From Anastatus disparis (taxonomy: Eukaryota > Arthropoda > Insecta > Hymenoptera > Eupelmidae), in contig JAFFSR010000010.1 of assembly GCA_017163975.1 (NCBI GenBank), positions 930,001-994,000 on the forward strand: 64,000 bases of DNA, given 5' to 3'. Under the pieces are notes generated by a model. It worked only from the letters and a program-made list of their open reading frames with translations. It did not search any database and was not told the origin of the DNA. Below, in pieces: positions 55,289-64,000 of the stretch. Numbering within the stretch: the first letter of the stretch is position 1; every line of letters begins with the position of its first letter. The translations under genes and the position numbers were made by a program.

Positions 55289-55330
55289 CTGAAGAGGCCT
55301 TTCTCCGAAAAATAAAGGCGAAACGTCGTA
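55289..55330 (+). ncRNA. Hammerhead-like motif at the 3' end of the right Penelope copy
   Basis: In order: CTGAAGA (CUGANGA core), a helix formed by GCCTTT and AAAGGC, GAAAC, a 3-nt loop, then GTA (GUH cleavage site). Upstream AATATTTTTGT can pair with downstream ACAAATATT as helix I. Hammerhead ribozymes are established in Penelope-like elements. One unpaired G after the core is a departure from the consensus. Activity is inferred. Confidence 0.45.
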
Positions 55331-55382
55331 AATAAAAACAAATATTAATTTGAACAGCAAAGGCCATTGAAGTCTCATTTAT

Positions 55383-55545
55383 ATAAAATGATATTGTAAA
55401 ATATAAATAAGTATAACTAAATTTCCAAGATATATGAATTTATTACAAATATAAATTTGATTAAGAAATCACAAGTCGCTTATCCAAAATTCAAGTTTCA
55501 GTTAATATGTGCTATTTGCATTATTTCAACAATTATACGTACCAA
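55383..55545 (-). repeat. Inner part of the LTR-like repeat, left copy
   Basis: ATAAAATGATATTGTAAAAT onward matches 61205-61365 (TATAAATAAGTATAACT, CAAATATAAATTTGATT, AGAAATCACAAG, CAAAATTCxAGTTTCAGTTA). The match ends at about 55545. It contains the right-hand target-site duplication of the Penelope pair. Confidence 0.65.
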
Positions 55546-56316
55546 TATCAAATAGCAATCGGATGAAAGTCCTTGAGGGTGAGCAGTAGCGTGCTCAAAA
55601 CGTTGGACATTTTTGAAGATCACAATCGAAAAAAGGTTTTTTGGTGGTGGGGGACGCTCAGATTGTACTTTACTAATTTTATTTATTTTCAGATTTCTTT
55701 CCAGTTAATTTTTAAGTTTTTATTTCAGGTTATTCTACGGGGGTGATTATAAACAAGGGCAGTCTGACTGTCCATATTTATTTTATTATTTTATTATATA
55801 GATTTTAAATTGACTGTAAGACCGATGGAAATATTTGTCATCTTATTTACTATGATTTTGTTGATGGCATGCTTCTCTGCCTTAAGTCTATTATAACACA
55901 TACACTGTTAAAAATAATTTGAATATTCAGTAATTTTCAGTTACGTTAGGTAGGTGAAAATTCATTCTTCTGTGATTGAAAAATATTTTCATGAACATGT
56001 AACTGAAAAAACTTACATTATTAATTTGACGTAAAAATGTTTATTCATGCATGAATTTTCATTTCATTTGTAAATTTTTATTTATTTTTAAATTAATTCT
56101 TATTTTTTTGTGATTAAAAAAACTTCAGTCATTTTACTTAAGTTTTATTTAAAAATTTTCAACAGTGTACATACTATATACAATTTTTACACATACACTA
56201 TCAATTATAAAATTTTTGTTAAATAAGTATTTACATCTAAAAACTATTTTAGTCGCATCGTCATTATTATTTATTTATTTATCTTTTTTATTTTTATTCT
56301 TTTCTCCTTTCTTTTC
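55546..56316. other. 3' non-coding region of the gypsy element
   Basis: AT-rich, containing a decayed copy of the hammerhead-like word (GAGGGTGAGCAGTAGCGTGC, 55574-55593). No polypurine tract is obvious next to the LTR-like repeat, which weakens the LTR assignment. Confidence 0.45.
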
Positions 56317-57463
56317 CTATTCGTCCTGAAAATATCTACGCAAATTGGTGCGATTATGAGTGCCGATTATTTGATTTTCATCATCACATTTACTTAAAAC
56401 GAACGCATTATTTCCTAATACGTGCGTGATTTTAAATGGTCCTTCATACAATGAAAAAAATTTAAGTGTCACTTTATTATTTGTATTTAAAAGGTAACGT
56501 GCTCGCAAAAATACTAAGTTATTAAGATTTATTTGGACCTTCGATACTGTTTTTTGTTGTTTTCGTCGTATTTCATATTTTTTTTTTTAATTTTCACGAG
56601 CTTTTATAATAATCTCGGCATGAGCAAGAGTCTCAGATGGCGGATATTTCACGACTTTAGTAATTTTATCGTCCTGTTCTCGCACTCCGAAGTGAAGCTC
56701 CTCCGGAGTACTATGATGCACAGTGACGTTCTAGACATAATGTTCGAAACAACCGTCCCAGCTTGCGCATCACTCTCTCCGTAGGATTAGATTGAGGGTG
56801 TCTGATTGAATAATAAATTATTCGAATTCCTTCAGCTTCAAGCTTCATTTTCCAATTCGGTAACGTGAATTGACTACCGTTGTCGCTTAGTACTTTAGTA
56901 GGTTTTCCACATCGCGATATGTATTTATTTAGGATTTTATATAACCTCTAGACCACCGGGATTACATCATATGGCGCGCACCCCTGACTCGCACATATTC
57001 ACCCTTGATAGGATCCTACCTAGTTGGCCTCAGAACACTTTTCTATTGGGAAAATCGACTTTTCATTTTTTTAAAATCCCGGCGGGCTAAAGTTTAAACT
57101 CGCAGCTGTAGTTGAACGTTTCATAAGGTATAAACATGTGTATTTCGAAAAAGCGTCCATAATTACCGAAATGAATTGCACACCAGCGCGAGCTGATGGG
57201 AGCAGACCGTAGAAGTCTAATGTAACTAATTCTCCGGGTTCTTGCGCGTTTACCCATCCGAATTCTTCCTCCATTGCAAGCGTAGGATATTTGACGCGCT
57301 GACACATATCACACGTTGCAATAAAAGCCTTCATGTTTGCTCTCATTTTATTCCAATGATAATATTCTCGGAGATAATTAATTGTTTTAAACACACCCGG
57401 GTATCCTAGTTTTTCATGAATATTTTTTATTAAATTTTTTGTTAAATCTTTCGGTACAACCAA
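56317..57463 (-). pseudogene. pol: Gypsy integrase
   Basis: The zinc-binding domain HEKLGYPGVFKTINYLREYY ... CDMCQRVKYP is followed by the catalytic core. VTLDFYGLLP carries the first aspartate, and VLSDNGSQF (near 56885) the second. HPQSNPTERVMRK (near 56780) carries the glutamate, so the triad is complete. A 137-bp MITE (56951-57087) splits the core between the first and second aspartates, and frameshifts separate the later parts. The C-terminal domain (RYLLNTNNKVTLKFFSLYEG, IGTHNRTNLRRY) ends at 56317. Confidence 0.85.
56951..57087. mobile_element. 137-bp MITE with TA duplication inside gypsy integrase
   Basis: The termini GACCACCGGGATT and GCCCGCCGGGATT (inverted) are flanked by TA on both sides. 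The insertion lies in the integrase core, and the interrupted frame can be followed on either side. TA duplications suggest a Tc1/mariner-type mobiliser. It is GC-richer than its surroundings. Confidence 0.72.
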
Positions 57464-57514
57464 ACGTCAATTTTCCGAATTTTTATCTCTTTGAAATAAA
57501 GTATTTTTATAGAT

Positions 57515-58156
57515 TTAAAAAATTTCTGTTTCATTACCTTTTGTTAACTCTTTAATTATGCACTTTATGTCCAGATCGAGAATTTGTTTATCGCCTATTG
57601 TCTTAAATACCTCTTTATCTATCTTTTGCGCTTTCAATAGGCATATTAAAACCGATAAGGGCTCTTCATTTATAATCTCGGGCAAAATGTATCTTTGAAT
57701 CGTTGCTACAATTAATTTATTTTCATTTTCTTCAAAAAACTTGCCTTCGTGATTCTCACTAAAAAAATCAGCAAAAATGTTATCCTTCCTGCTGCAATAT
57801 GATATCTTAAATGAGTACTGCTGAAGTAGCAAACTCCATCGCATTAATCTCACGTTATGAAAATCTGTTGATTTTAGAAACGTTAAAGCTTTATGATCTG
57901 TTATTATTTCACATTCTATACCTAGTATGTACGTTCTAAATTTTAATGCTGCATATACTACTGCTAACAATTCTTTTTCACTAGTTGTGTAATTTTCCTC
58001 TGTGCGCGATAAACATCTAGACACCACCGAAATCAAGCATTTTTCGCCCTGCTTATTGTTTTGATACAATACTGCGCCTATACCGTGATTACTTGCATCT
58101 GATTGTATTTTAAATTCAGCGCCCGGTATTATATGACTTAGGCTTACCCGACTCAA
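57515..58156 (-). pseudogene. pol: Gypsy RNase H domain
   Basis: The domain shows FKIQSDASNHGIGAVLYQ (first aspartate), CLSRTEENYTTSEKELLAVV (glutamate) and CEIITDHKALTFL (aspartate), then ISYCSRKDNIFADFFSE, the usual C-terminal signature. All catalytic acids are retained. The open stretch continues into the linker to the integrase zinc domain. A stop or shift separates it from both neighbours. Confidence 0.88.
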
Positions 58157-58261
58157 GAAATGTTGTTTTAAAGTTTTAAATGCCTGCCCTTCGATTTCCG
58201 TCCATTTCCATGTTGATTCTTTCTTTAACAGTTCCCTTAATGGTTCGATATTACGGCTATT

Positions 58262-58994
58262 TGTAATATTAAACTACCTATAATAGTTGAAAATACCTAA
58301 AAAAATATATCTGCAGGTGAGATTATAAATCCTAAAGAGTTGATATTTTTCTTAAAAAAACTACATTTATTAAAATTTAATGTAAAATTGAATTTCTTAA
58401 TTCTTTAAAAATTAATTTTAATATTTTAATCTGTTCTTCAGAAGTTTTACTCCCTATCAACATGTCATCTATATGAATCGCAATTTCTTTTGATAATGCA
58501 ATTTCAGAAAAAACATTTTTTATTGCTTATATAAATCTTGCGCCTGCAGTTTTAACGCCAACAGATATTCTTTTATATTAATACCGCGTTTTGTTAATTA
58601 AAAATGACGTTAATTTTCGCGATTTTTTATGAAGTAGGATTTGCCAATAACCGTGAGAAAGATCCAGTTCAGAGAAATTTTGCGCATCTTTGTAATTTTG
58701 CAATAATTTGCTATTTAAAGGCGGGGATTCAAGTTCATTTTCTATGACTTTATTTAACTGTCTAGCATGTAAATAAACTCTAATTTCCCTTTTAGTCTTT
58801 CTTGCAATACGTACTAGATTACAAAATGGACTTATTGATCTTTCTATTATGTCCAATCCCAACATTGCATCTATTGCTTGTTTAACCTCTTCTCTAAATG
58901 CAAAAGGAATTGGATGATTTTTTCTTATAATCGGCTTATCTGTAGTTAATTTTAAACAATGTTCATATCCTAAGACAGATTCCTGGTTTTCCAT
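58262..58994 (-). pseudogene. pol: Gypsy reverse transcriptase
   Basis: The open part (58578-58994) covers fingers and motif A: HPIPFAFREEVKQAIDAML, IIERSISPFCN, VYLHARQLNKVIE, FSELDLSHGYWQI. After a break near 58575, the IHIDDMLIGSKT motif (the YxDD equivalent, here HIDD) is readable around 58450-58495. Further short stops and shifts follow towards the RNase H. The domain order and distances are those of a normal gypsy RT. Confidence 0.82.
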
Positions 58995-59012
58995 AAAAGC
59001 TTTTCTATTATC

Positions 59013-59390
59013 CTATAACAAGTTAGAAAATATTTGCTTTTGCGGTTCATCGAATTCCGTTAGCTTTCGCGTGGCCGATCGAAATTCTTCGCACAAGTCT
59101 TGTTCCATCTTTTCTGTACTATGATTATTATTACTATAAATATTTTCATTTTCTTTTTGTCTATCATAACTATTTATTTTATTTATTACTAACTCATTAT
59201 ACGCTTTTATATTTTCATTTAAAATTTGATTCTCAATCTCATATATAAGTTCATATTCATCTTTTATACTTTCATTTCTTTTATTCATATTTTCAATATT
59301 ACTTTTCTCATTAATATCACCATTATTTTTTACTTCTTTATTTATTATATAATTTCCTGTATTATTCATTTTATTTTTTCCCTTATTCAA
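59013..59390 (-). pseudogene. Gypsy pol linker between protease and RT
   Basis: A 125-codon asparagine- and glutamate-rich low-complexity frame (MNKGKNKMNNTGNYIINKEV) ends in a conserved-looking stretch (ATRKLTEFDEPQKQIFSNLL) shortly before the RT. No domain is recognised. Confidence 0.5.
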
Positions 59391-59428
59391 ATTAACGATA
59401 TTATTTTCATTATCATTATTTTTCTTAA

Positions 59429-59925
59429 TTATTGTTTCATTTTTTCATTATTCATAATTTTTTCATAGTCAAGATCATTTTCTCCTATCACAAAAACGTA
59501 CGTAGTGTCATCTTTATTTGATAGAGCAAGCTTTTTCGAAGCACTTCGCTCGAACAGAACCGATTTTTCGTTTAAAATTCTGTTTCCTATACCTATAATA
59601 CCCATTCTATTATTCAATATCAATGAATGCTTCCAGTGCCTGTCGTCACCCAGTATCATATAGGAAATTAAATGTGGAACTACTAAAAACGCATGCGTGC
59701 CACGATATTCTTCTATCTGAAATTCTATCCATATTTGCCGCTTTATTGGTGTAGCTTTTTTTCGTATCGCCACCGAGACTACCGTTTTGTTCACTGGAAG
59801 TTTCTTAAAATAATTATTTTCTGTTATTTTTTTATACGAATCCCCCGAAATGCACTTTATGTAGCTGCCGGAATCAGCTAACGCCCAAATTTCATTTTCA
59901 CAATTGCCGTTCGTAATTTTTAATT
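59429..59925 (-). pseudogene. pol: Gypsy aspartic protease
   Basis: A retropepsin domain with the catalytic motif LADSGSYIKC near 59875, a flap region and the distal strand LISYMILGDD near 59650. The ATG-initiated part begins later (59794), after the active site. The open frame extends upstream of it without an ATG, so translation must have come from gag. The active-site triplet D-S-G is intact. Confidence 0.72.
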
Positions 59926-60212
59926 TTAAATTTAGACAACGCGGTTTGTTTATTGCTATATTTGTATTTTGTAGGTCCCTTTTATGAATATCGTGCGCTA
60001 AATCATTAATGAAATGTGTATCATTTCGGCGTGGTGCTTATTCTTCTCTCATCGCGCCGATTGGCCGTTTAAATTATGAGTATCGTTATTACTTGACTTG
60101 TTATTGTCTCTAACTATTTTAGATGTTAGGCGGTGGGTAACAAGTATCCGGCATACGAAGTGCTGTTATTTATATTATATATATTTGATTGAATACATGC
60201 GAATCATGATGG

Positions 60213-60470
60213 TTACGATAGGACATATTTTTTTTCTCTGTCTTGATCATTACTCGTCCTTGTCTCATTCTCATGCTGCTCAGTGGCTTGCCTTCGTCTC
60301 TTATCCTCATCACTTGTAGCTCTTTCGTTGTCTCTCCCATGGCTACCTTGAATTATTGCCTGGGTGTCGTTTGTCGTTCTTTTATGTTCCTGCTGTTTTT
60401 GTTTCTCCAATTCTATCATAGCTTGTCTCTCAAGCTTTGCCTTTTTTGGTCATCCTCGCTGAACAACGGC
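60213..60470 (-). pseudogene. Gag-like charged remnant of the gypsy element
   Basis: A short frame rich in Q, E, K, R (KAKLERQAMIELEKQKQQEH, then RATSDEDKRRRQATEQHE). No zinc knuckle or capsid motif is visible. Assigned only by its place before the protease. Confidence 0.3.
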
Positions 60471-60479
60471 ATTTTTTAT

Positions 60480-61147
60480 AGATAATTTTTTTAATTATAT
60501 TTTTGTTTTTTAAAGTTTAAATTACTATATTTCTGACGCAGTATTCTTCCTGATTTAGTATTAGTGACGTGACAATTCATTCACTTATTATTACAACAAT
60601 CTTCTGTACTTCAATTTACTAATTTTATTCAAGACAAGCAAGAAAGAGAATAAAAACTTTTAATCCAGAGAGAAGCACGCGAATAGTGAAATAATATTAC
60701 TTCTTAATAAACTTTTATTTAATCTAAACTTCGTGCAAAACTAAAATGAAAACAAATTCACTTTAATTATAATACACCAACTTATAGTCTTTTCCAAAAT
60801 AAAAGCATATTACTTATTATTTTCGTATTATTGATTTTAACACATACCATACCCATCACCTATTTATCTTATAAAAATAATGTTCACACTCAACCAATTT
60901 AAGTAAATCATAAAAATTCCTCTCTTATTATACCCACACGCGTCTATACCTCTCCTAATACTTTCTATAAATTCTTCTTTTTTTTCTTCAATTTAACATT
61001 CTTATTATTCAAAATTCTAAACCTTTATTTCCACATATACGATAAATAGAAAAATTTACTATTTTGTTTTATTGTTTAAGACGTGGTCCGAAATCAATAA
61101 ATCATTAGATTTATCAACTTATGTAACACCGTTATTTGAGCGTTATT
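60480..61147. other. Leader region of the gypsy element
   Basis: AT-rich with no open frame of note; a primer-binding site is expected next to 61148 but none is clear. Confidence 0.4.
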
Positions 61148-61365
61148 GAAAAGATATATATTTATATTCGGATCAGACAGACACATGTAAATACATAAAA
61201 GAATTAACATTAAATGATATTGTAAAATATAAATAAGTATAACTTTTCCAAGATATATGAATTCATTACAAATATAAATTTGATTGAGAAATCACAAGCC
61301 ACTTATCCAAAATTCGAGTTTCAGTTATTATGCGCTATTAACGTTATTTTAACAATATTGCAAGC
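61148..61365 (-). repeat. LTR-like repeat, right copy
   Basis: Uninterrupted version of the repeat that is split at 50628-50708/55383-55545. Being free of the Penelope insertion, it shows the pre-insertion site. Confidence 0.65.
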
Positions 61366-61875
61366 TACTTTTATTAGTAAAATTATATGATTCTAAATTA
61401 ACTTTATTTTTCTACCAAAGATTAAGCACTCGCTGTCTCTCGCTTCCAAACTCTGATGCATTTGTCCGGATCCTTCATTTCCAGGAACCGTCATACCAAA
61501 ACGCACACAATTTGCTTATGATTACTCCACTTTGCAGTTGAACAAAACTAGTCGACTTTATTTATTTTATTAGAAAAAATTCTTCTTGCTCCAAAAGATT
61601 TATTTCACAACGAATAAAATCTGTGGACATCCTTAACTAGAAGGTACGTTGTCTCGATGATCCGGGTCTTAGTGCAAAGGCACGATGCAGGTCCGAAGGA
61701 GAAAGAGAGAAAATAAGGCTGTTATACGCCCCCAAGTGTTGCCAGTTTTAGGAGTGCATAAATTAAATTATTTCTTACTACTTAATATTATTCATGTTAT
61801 TTTTATTTTAAAGATCTACAATTTTATAAATTTTCAATGTGAACAATACTTAGCTAAGGTTGGGCACTGCTCCAC

Positions 61876-61922
<47 letters not shown>

Positions 61923-62461
61923 ACTCTACTATTTTTTATTTGCTGCTGTTGCTGTTCAATCTTTTTTATTGGGATTTGCTGCTTGTCTTGGTGCTCTGTG
62001 GAGTGTGGTTAGTGTCTCTGTGTGGGCATAGTGTTTCAATTGCATTAAATGCAATTGTTTGTGTTTATTGCATCCTAACCTACAAATTACTAGGTGCCGG
62101 CTTGCTTCGTTCAATACATGCACAATTTTGATATCAGTGGCTCCATCTCTTGGTTGCTTTGAGTACTAGATTTGTAACTTGATTGGTAAATGACTGTGGA
62201 GTCTCATATTTAAGGTGTTTTTCCACTTGTCATTATTAAAAGTTATTTACTACGTGTAATTCAGATCTGTATTATTATGCTTTTTCTCCACCTTCTGGAA
62301 ATTATTCACTAAGTTATTGACGGAACAACAACTTCATAGGGTACATGTTATGCTGCTACTCCACTAGCATATTTAATACTACACCACTGCTGTTTCTTCG
62401 AGTGCTACAATTTTGTTTTACTGGATTTCTTGAATTTTGATAATTCATTCTATGTATTTAA
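61366..62461 (+). other. Unassigned sequence and 5' region of the last LINE
   Basis: Contains a (CT)n microsatellite at 61879-61918. A 148-codon open frame across it (61685-62131) owes its length to the repeat and has no family features. The final ~300 bases are probably the LINE 5' untranslated region. Confidence 0.4.
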
Positions 62462-63457
62462 ATGGATATGCAGCAATTTAATGATATTCTTACTACGATA
62501 CTTGAGAAGATGAGTAAGCTGGATAAATTGGACTCAATGGAATCCTCTGTTTCTAAGGTGAGCAGTCTGCTTACTGTGCTAGCTAATAAATTTTCTGTTC
62601 TTGAGTCAAGAGTTAGTGCACTTTCTACTGCATTTGACAATCGAATTACTGAGAATGAAGCCAAACTTGACCAGGTCTGTCGTGAACAAGAAGAGCTGAA
62701 GGCGAGAGTTGAGAGTGTGCTTGCTACTACTACCAATACAACAATATCTGGAACGGACTCTGCTATTAATATGGATCATCTTAGAACTCTATCACAGCGA
62801 TGTGATGCTTTGAAAGCACAGGAACTTCGTATTGAAAGGGCTTATGACTTGGTACTGGGTGGTCTTGTGCCATCGGAATTTTCTAATCTTAAGGCAGGTG
62901 TATCTGCTGTCTTTTCTACTTTGGATGCTAGTTTCTCAATTAAAGATATAAAATCTGTTCGGCCACTAAGACGTTCGGTTTCTGACTCTTTCACCTCAAC
63001 TTCTTCTACTACTACTGTTATTCATGCTGGTACATCATCTGAAGTGATGTCCCCATCTACACGGCAGCGTGATCGCCGCTTCTCAACTGTGCCACTGCTT
63101 GTAACAATGAAGAGTCCTGCACTTGCACGTGGGATCATAGCTGCTAAGATTAAGACTAGGAGACTTCATACTTTTCAGATTGGTGAGAATCTTCTTTCTG
63201 GAGCTAAATGCGTCACTGCTCTTTCGCCTTCGTTAATCAACATCAACGAATTCCTTCCTCCCTCACTGCATCAGCTGAAGATGAAAGTGCTTACAAAATC
63301 GAAAGACAAGAAACTACATTTTTTTCCATTCGTGAAAAATGGAAGAATTTTTGTGAGAAGGAAGAATGAGGATGCTTCTACCCAAGTTGCTTCTGTTGAG
63401 GACCTGGATGCTTTTTTAGCCAAGGCGAAGCTGGTCAGCGTCAGTCCAGCACCGTAG
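62462..63457 (+). CDS. ORF1 of a CR1/L2/jockey-like non-LTR retrotransposon
   Basis: An uninterrupted 331-codon frame. The N-terminal third is a coiled coil (LEKMSKLDKLDSMESSVSKV ... ENEAKLDQVCREQEELKARV). A serine/threonine-rich linker follows at about 165-195, and an RRM-like or ORF1 C-terminal domain at about 200-310 (TVPLLVTMKSPALARGIIAA, KKLHFFPFVKNGRIFVRRKN). The protein would bind element RNA and act as chaperone. It is the only sizeable intact element gene in the window. ATG 62462 is preceded by a long leader, and ORF2 starts about 100 bases after the stop. Confidence 0.75.
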   Translation: MDMQQFNDILTTILEKMSKLDKLDSMESSVSKVSSLLTVLANKFSVLESRVSALSTAFDNRITENEAKLDQVCREQEELKARVESVLATTTNTTISGTDSAINMDHLRTLSQRCDALKAQELRIERAYDLVLGGLVPSEFSNLKAGVSAVFSTLDASFSIKDIKSVRPLRRSVSDSFTSTSSTTTVIHAGTSSEVMSPSTRQRDRRFSTVPLLVTMKSPALARGIIAAKIKTRRLHTFQIGENLLSGAKCVTALSPSLININEFLPPSLHQLKMKVLTKSKDKKLHFFPFVKNGRIFVRRKNEDASTQVASVEDLDAFLAKAKLVSVSPAP

Positions 63458-63540
63458 CTTCTAGTACTGGGATAAGTCCACTCTCTCCTCCACTCCTCTC
63501 TAATACACCACTCTTTACTAATAATCCTGTTTCATCACTC

Positions 63541-64000
63541 ATTAATAATCATTTCACTGCAAAGGATGGTCTCAGAGTTTGTCATTTGAATGCTAACTCT
63601 ATTAGAGCACACATTGAGATGATTAGACTCTTTCTGGCTTCTCGCCCCTACTTCCATGTTATAGCTGTAACTGAGACCAAGCTGGGCCAGATTGTTGGTG
63701 ACTCTCTGATAGATCTTGATGACTACGTGCTTCATAGGCAGAATCGTAACACTAGAGGCGGTGGTGTTGCTTTATATATTCACAACTCTATTACTTCGCG
63801 GCGCCTTTGTTCTTCTTCTGGTAAATGGAGTGGTAAGCCTGGTCTTCCTGAATTTGTTTTGTGAGGTGAATTCTCTGGACTTGGCTTCACCTATTTTTGT
63901 TGGTGTAGTCTACAGGCCACCACATGCTCCCTTCTTGGCTAACACAGATTTCATACCTGATTTAACATCGTATATGCATAATTATAGTTCGAAGATCATC
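63541..64000 (+). pseudogene. Start of ORF2 (APE endonuclease) of the same LINE, runs off the window
   Basis: The start of an APE-type endonuclease: VCHLNANSIRAHIEMIRLFL, VIAVTETKLG (metal-binding glutamate), RNTRGGGVALYIHN. After a one-base shift near 63850 it continues with PIFVGVVYRPPHAPF, the CR1/jockey-type motif. The remaining motifs and the RT lie beyond position 64000. The frameshift suggests a dead copy even though ORF1 is intact. Confidence 0.82.

Larger units (their letters stand above)
50709..55382. mobile_element. Head-to-head pair of Penelope-like elements
   Basis: Two inverted arms, 50747-52752 (minus) and 53379-55385 (plus), about 2006 bp each and virtually identical, point their 5' sides to a 626-bp centre that belongs only to the right-hand copy. 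The left arm is thus a 5'-truncated copy. Thirty-eight extra bases lie at the left junction. A 13-bp direct duplication brackets the pair, indicating a single insertion event. Such partial inverted structures are known for Penelope elements. Confidence 0.88.
56317..61365 (-). mobile_element. Ty3/gypsy retrotransposon, degenerate
   Basis: Minus-strand order: gag-like remnant (60.2-60.5 kb), aspartic protease (59.4-59.9 kb), a linker, RT, RNase H and integrase. This Pro-RT-RNaseH-INT order defines gypsy rather than copia elements. Candidate LTRs are the ~230-bp direct repeats at 61148-61365 and at 50628-50708 joined to 55383-55545, but primer-binding and polypurine signals are not convincing. 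Confidence 0.8.

Noticed and set aside
50709..55382. The inverted arms as terminal inverted repeats of a DNA transposon
   Set aside because: The arms encode RT and GIY-YIG domains and meet 5' to 5', which fits a Penelope pair, not transposon TIRs.
61685..62131. 148-codon plus-strand frame with an SLSLSL repeat
   Set aside because: The frame owes its length to the (CT)n microsatellite, lacks domains, and lies in the leader of a LINE.

Overview
The window is AT-rich, intron-poor eukaryotic DNA that consists almost entirely of transposable elements in various states of decay. A BEL/Pao LTR retrotransposon, a Maverick/Polinton (adintovirus-like) element, Penelope-like elements, a Ty3/gypsy element, at least two kinds of non-LTR retrotransposon and many palindromic MITEs sit nested in one another. 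This combination is typical of an insect genome; a parasitoid wasp is plausible, but that is inference only. I see no intact host gene, no tRNA or rRNA gene and no prokaryotic signal. The only trace of host coding sequence is a short, broken G-protein alpha subunit fragment near 47 kb.

Layout. 0-1.1 kb is a degenerate AT-rich repeat tract. A BEL/Pao element with paired 359-bp LTRs occupies 1145-7791 and carries several nonsense codons and a frameshift. A 3.08-kb foldback palindrome (8214-11297) follows, and each of its arms contains a further palindrome. The AT-rich tract resumes, then comes a 1.8-kb modular repeat (called RepA here, 12640-14423). A Maverick lies on the minus strand at about 16-25 kb. 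In transcription order it has a truncated family-B DNA polymerase N-terminus, packaging ATPase, a conserved unknown, a phospholipase A2-like protein, integrase, putative minor capsid protein, a small basic protein, major capsid protein, a nuclease-like unknown and an adenain-like protease. Every recognisable gene is damaged. Upstream of the polymerase is an unusual gene-like arrangement with a predicted intron filled by a two-monomer higher-order tandem repeat (124/248 bp).

28-35.5 kb holds purine-rich non-LTR retrotransposon sequence (ORF1, endonuclease, reverse transcriptase) interrupted by a RepA copy and by a TTAA-flanked MITE. 36-46 kb is a mosaic of MITEs and duplicated blocks: RepB twice, TTAA MITEs three times in the window, an hAT MITE, a second diverged foldback, and a 4.9-kb element with CACGGAGAGACC termini. 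46-50.6 kb has another AT-rich tract, the G-alpha fragment, a short RepA copy, a minisatellite and an 8-bp-TSD MITE.

50.7-55.4 kb is a head-to-head inverted pair of nearly identical Penelope-like elements with RT and GIY-YIG domains and hammerhead-like motifs at their 3' ends. The pair is inserted, with a 13-bp target-site duplication, into a repeat that recurs at 61.1-61.4 kb. That repeat brackets a minus-strand gypsy element (56.3-60.5 kb). The window ends inside a plus-strand CR1/L2/jockey-like non-LTR element (ORF1 complete, start of ORF2).

In each multi-gene element the proteins would once have worked together: Gag, protease, RT and integrase in the LTR elements; capsid, ATPase, protease, integrase and polymerase in the Maverick. 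None looks functional now. The value of the window lies in its nested history, its palindromic families and its candidate ribozymes and virus-derived genes.
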